Positions 31,643 to 33,342 of a DNA stretch of 33,342 nucleotides are shown here, one piece after another. The stretch comes from Lachnospiraceae bacterium (GTDB lineage Bacteria > Bacillota > Clostridia > Lachnospirales > Lachnospiraceae), in assembly GCA_024695225.1 (NCBI GenBank), contig JAILIO010000227.1, forward strand, positions 1 through 33,342, read 5' to 3'. The translations under genes and the position numbers were made by a program. How positions within the stretch are numbered: the first letter of the stretch is position 1; each line of letters starts with the position of its first letter. The notes beneath the pieces are model-generated. The model searched no databases. It was not told where the DNA came from and saw only the letters and a list, made by a program, of their open reading frames with translations.

Positions 31643-33342
31643 TAAGGCTGTTAGATAAAGAGACCATAGACCGGATCGCCGCCGGGGAAGTGGTGGAGAA
31701 CCCCAGGTCTGTGGTGAAGGAGCTGGTGGAGAACTCATTTGACGCCGGTGCCCACAGGGTGACCATCCAGATAAGGGACGGGGGCCGGAGCCTGATACGG
31801 GTGTCCGACGACGGCTGCGGCATAGAAGCGGGAGAAGTGCTGACTGCCTTTGAACGCCACGCTACCAGCAAGATAAAGAATTCGGACGATCTTTCATTTA
31901 TTTCCACCATGGGCTTCAGAGGTGAGGCCCTGTCAAGCATAGCGGCAGTGTCCAGGACGGAACTTGTGACCAAGTGTGAAAAGGACCTGACCGGAGTCAG
32001 GGTCACCGCGGACGGAGGACAGATCTCGGAACCAGAGGAGATCGGCGCCCCCGGGGGCACCACTGTCATAGTGAGGGATCTTTTCTTCAATGTGCCCGCC
32101 AGGCGGAAGTTCCTGAAGACCGCAAGGAGCGAGGCAAATCAGGTCTATGACACGGTGGTAAAGCTCGCTCTTTCAAGGCCTGACGTTTCGGTATCCTATA
32201 TCCAGGACAACAGGGCGGTATTTCAGACCGGCGGAAATAATAACCTCAAGGAGGCCGCATACCGGATCTTTGGGAAGGAAGTCACAAAGAGCCTGATCCC
32301 TGTGGAGTTCGGGGACGACGAACTGGGGGTCCGGGTCAAGGGGTATCTGGGGGCGCCCTCGGAAAACCGTTCCAACCGGGAAATGGAGTATTTCTTTATA
32401 AACGGCAGGACCGTTTTGTCAAAGGTGTTTTCAAAGGCCCTTGAAGAGGGGGGCACGGGATTTTTCATGCAGCACAGATTCCCTGTGTGTTTCCTTCATT
32501 TCACCATAGATACCGACAGGGTTGATGTAAATGTCCACCCCTCGAAGCTCACGGTGAGGCTTCCGGACGAGCCTGAGATATACAACTTTATCTGTGACAG
32601 GGTGGCTGAGGCCTACAAGGCTGAGGAGCGGGTGCCCGACAGGGATCCCGAGAGCCGTGACCGCGGACCCGGAGCGGATATTAGGGAAGCATCGGCCCTC
32701 CCCGGCATGGTCAGGGATAAAAATGAGGAAAATGAGAGCTCTGCGCCAAAGACAGTGGAGAGAGGGACTCTCTTTGATGAAGAAAAGGACGAAAGCAAAG
32801 GCGCAGAATCCTTTGACGGCGACAGGCAAGAAGATCAGGACGAAAGCAAGGGCGCGGAGCTCTTTGACGACGATAAAGCCGGCAATAGTGGCAACGAACT
32901 CTTCGACGATGAAAAAGCCAGCAATAGTGGCGGCGAACTCTTTGGCGATGAAAAAGCCGGCAATAGTGGCGGCGAACTCTTTGACGATGAAAAAGAAGAC
33001 CATAACAGCGTAAATAAGGACGAAGAGCATTTTGCAGACGATAATGGCAACCGGCATTTTGATGACAGAAAATACATAAACAAAGGCAGTGATCCCGGCG
33101 AAGACACAATAAACGGGGCAGGCGGAAGGTCCTATAATGATCTGGACAATATGGAAGTCAGCAGTCCCGACGGTAATACATATAATAGCTCAGGCAGCAG
33201 TCCTGATACAGAAAACGGGGAAGATGGCAGGAAGGCATCCCCTGCTCCCGAATTGAACGATTTCAAAGAAACAACAGGTGAACAGGAATCCATGGATTTC
33301 GGGAACGATCCCGGAAATAAGGACCCCAGGATCCTTTCCGGG
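31639..33342 (+). CDS. mutL: DNA mismatch repair protein MutL, 3'-truncated by window end
   Basis: MutL couples mismatch recognition to strand removal, and in most Firmicutes is itself the nicking endonuclease. The 568 codons seen contain the full GHKL ATPase part: RLLDKETIDRIAAGEVVENP, ELVENSFDAGA, DDGCGI, RHATSKI and GFRGEALSSIAAV. The transducer part ends near residue 320 with VDVNVHPSKLTVR. From about residue 330 to the window end runs a long acidic, low-complexity linker with 13-residue repeats (ELFDDEKAGNSGG type). The C-terminal dimerisation/endonuclease domain lies beyond base 33342. The linker already exceeds 230 residues, longer than in usual MutL proteins. The start overlaps the mutS stop. 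Confidence 0.96.
   Translation, partial: MIRLLDKETIDRIAAGEVVENPRSVVKELVENSFDAGAHRVTIQIRDGGRSLIRVSDDGCGIEAGEVLTAFERHATSKIKNSDDLSFISTMGFRGEALSSIAAVSRTELVTKCEKDLTGVRVTADGGQISEPEEIGAPGGTTVIVRDLFFNVPARRKFLKTARSEANQVYDTVVKLALSRPDVSVSYIQDNRAVFQTGGNNNLKEAAYRIFGKEVTKSLIPVEFGDDELGVRVKGYLGAPSENRSNREMEYFFINGRTVLSKVFSKALEEGGTGFFMQHRFPVCFLHFTIDTDRVDVNVHPSKLTVRLPDEPEIYNFICDRVAEAYKAEERVPDRDPESRDRGPGADIREASALPGMVRDKNEENESSAPKTVERGTLFDEEKDESKGAESFDGDRQEDQDESKGAELFDDDKAGNSGNELFDDEKASNSGGELFGDEKAGNSGGELFDDEKEDHNSVNKDEEHFADDNGNRHFDDRKYINKGSDPGEDTINGAGGRSYNDLDNMEVSSPDGNTYNSSGSSPDTENGEDGRKASPAPELNDFKETTGEQESMDFGNDPGNKDPRILSG
32857..32997 (+). repeat. 39-bp coding repeats in the MutL linker
   Basis: Three full 13-residue units start at 32857, 32896 and 32935, and a partial fourth starts at 32974. 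They encode ELFDDDKAGNSGN, ELFDDEKASNSGG and ELFGDEKAGNSGG, then ELFDDEKE. A looser relative (TLFDEEKDESKGA) precedes them. Confidence 0.88.

Overview
This window looks like a chromosomal housekeeping segment from a Clostridia-class Firmicute, most like the Lachnospiraceae, with base composition near 50% GC. The evidence is the gene order dgt-dnaG-rpoD-trmK, the nusB-xseA-xseB-ispA-dxs-tlyA-nadK-recN cluster, the miaB-mutS-mutL cluster, a type A RNase P RNA (Bacillus has type B), and an RqcH/NFACT protein. No phage, transposase, tRNA, rRNA or CRISPR was seen. Both ends cut a gene: dgt at the left and mutL at the right.

Layout. 1-7322: dGTPase (partial), primase, the major sigma factor with a very long Lys/Ala-rich N-terminal extension, tRNA m1A22 methyltransferase and a TGS-type nucleoside kinase, mostly overlapping or tightly spaced. 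7327-7705: rnpB with its own promoter. 7739-9942: two CobW-family (metal-handling) GTPases, one with an extreme His-rich insert and one that appears fused to a YcgQ/DUF1980-like domain, separated by a perfect 16-bp palindrome. 9939-11534: prfC. 11588-11751: a 41-bp tandem repeat. 11825-20510: a long co-directional operon, Asp23/Gls24 protein, nusB, xseAB, ispA, dxs, tlyA, nadK, recN. RecN carries an in-frame TAA at codon 214. 20556-24221: dCMP deaminase, then glgA from its own good promoter, then a SpoVB/MurJ-like flippase. 24292-26043 (minus strand): rqcH. 26463-33342: DegV protein, miaB, mutS, mutL.

The genes are mostly replication, repair, transcription and RNA-modification functions. Translational coupling by ATGA or longer overlaps is common.

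The most unusual feature is not a new gene system. It is a recurring pattern of tandem duplication. At least five intergenic gaps (after dnaG, prfC, the flippase, degV and miaB) are built from direct repeats. In three of them (dnaG, flippase, miaB) the repeat unit is the 3' end of the upstream gene including its stop codon. Internal coding repeats also occur in the His-rich CobW protein, XseA and the MutL linker. I found no clear evidence of a previously undescribed defence or mobile system.
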